DNA from: Manduca sexta
Lineage: Eukaryota; Arthropoda; Insecta; Lepidoptera; Sphingidae
Direction: 5' to 3'
Assembly: GCF_014839805.1 (NCBI RefSeq)
Contig: NC_051115.1
Span: forward strand, 5,020,600 to 5,084,599
Length of the DNA stretch: 64,000 nt
Positions within the stretch are counted from its first letter, which is position 1. Each line of letters starts with the position of its first letter. Positions 63,000 through 64,000 of the stretch are shown piece by piece. The notes under the pieces were generated by a model. That model had not been told where the DNA came from. It did not search any database and saw nothing but the letters and a program-made list of their open reading frames with translations. The translations under genes and the position numbers were made by a program.

Positions 63000-64000
63000 T
63001 ATAAGCTAAAAATTCATTTTGTCTGTACCGTCAACTGAAATACTTCTTTCAAAGAAATACATTCTTAAAAGCACTTTATAATATCACTTAGCATTCATTT
63101 ATTTTTTTAAATCAATATCATACTTAGTCAGCTCTGTGCAATCAATTAATAAGATGAAAAATATAAATGTATAGATATATTCACACACGCTTTCATGCGG
63201 AAAGGGGTAGGTAGAGTAGCAACTGGTGCATTGCCTTTGTATTCCTCATAATGTGACGGGCACACATTTTAGATTATACTAAGTAGAGAACCCAATACCT
63301 TTGCCCAACCGAAGATCGGACCCAAAACCTCAACATTGCAGTCATATGCATCTATATTTTAATATCAAAAGCAAATTTCTCACACAAATTTTGAAATTAA
63401 TAACTCGTGTCAATTGTATCTAATAGATATTAGAAATTCAAATAAAGTCGAGCTCTATGTATAAATATGTCACATAAATACTAATATATTTATTAAATAC
63501 CTCATTCTCGTTAACCACATCATTTATTTACCATTTACCCCAATTCAAATGCATTACACACTTCAAAAGTAATATGTATTTACAATACTTAGTTACAATT
63601 ACATAAGAGACTGCTACTATATAAATATGTGGATTTAAATTGAAGTGTAAACTCCTTTAGCAGTCCGTTAATAATAAATAAATAAATAAGTACGTAATAA
63701 AATTTCCACAACACTAAATAAGGCTGTTTAGAATTCAAAATGGCCGCCATTGCTTGGACCGACGAAATAATATAAGTAAAAAAATTGTGAATAAACATTG
63801 ATTAGCTATCCGGTTATAACTTACCGTCAGGCCTACCATAAGACCTACCATCAGCACTTACCAGCCCAGAAAGCCTACCACTTGATGCCTAAGCAGGTAA
63901 GGCGATGGTCACTAAGTACCAGGGCAACATAGAATGTAAGGGTATCGCGTAAAAATAAATTCAATTGGACGTAAGTACCAGGAGATCATAACATATACTT
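63000..64000. other. AT-rich right end, no gene seen
   Basis: The stretch 63590-63700 matches 29165-29275 in reverse ('gcagtccgttaataataaat'), an old repeat tail. Nothing else is recognised. Confidence 0.45.

Overview
This is a repeat-rich, AT-rich animal nuclear contig, most likely from a moth or butterfly. It shows spliced genes with GT/AG introns. It also has repeat types familiar from Lepidoptera: tRNA-headed SINEs ending in 'cagggctgatattatt', short Helitrons ending CTAG, an RTE-type LINE with a CTGCTGG...TAGGC 3' end, and many small terminal-inverted-repeat elements. There is no bacterial operon structure and no convincing tRNA, rRNA or CRISPR. Intron-exon structures were read by eye from splice sites, phase continuity and protein similarity; no alignment was run.

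Three protein-coding genes can be supported. (1) Minus strand, 1-11855: the first five coding exons of a STAT transcription factor (N-terminal protein-interaction domain plus the start of the coiled-coil), running off the left edge. A TATA-containing non-coding first exon is likely near 22209-22257. (2) Plus strand, 26662-32203: a five-exon gene for a small, very basic, proline-rich protein I do not recognise. All five junctions keep phase and a polyadenylation signal lies 20 bases after the stop. (3) Plus strand, 37394-49398: a complete seven-exon gene for the copper chaperone for superoxide dismutase (CCS, 280 aa). The SOD-like and CxC domains are intact, but the Atx1-like first domain has no cysteine at all, so the usual MxCxxC copper site is missing.

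Region by region. 1-12.3 kb: STAT exons spread through MITEs, SINEs, duplicated Helitrons and a 1.7-kb hAT-like element with an 8-bp target duplication. 13.2-16.6 kb: a frameshifted RTE LINE (minus) between 21-bp direct repeats. 16.9-26.6 kb: Helitrons, a LINE tail and MITEs, with the probable STAT promoter. 26.6-32.2 kb: the basic-protein gene. 32.3-37.3 kb: repeats and a GC-rich probable LINE 3' tail. 37.4-49.4 kb: CCS; its first intron contains about 44 copies of a 95-bp tandem repeat (38451-42636), and its fourth intron carries a tandemly duplicated, dead copy of exon 4. 49.4-64 kb: no confident gene; MITEs, SINEs, a Helitron, a 46-bp tandem repeat, and the lone dispersed unit from which the 95-bp satellite probably arose (about 55723-56135).

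The genes do not form a functional cluster; they are neighbours. The main points of interest are the cysteine-less CCS domain I, the 95-bp satellite and its probable seed, the exon-4 duplication, the unannotated basic-protein gene, and several transposon insertions whose target duplications or empty sites can be read directly.
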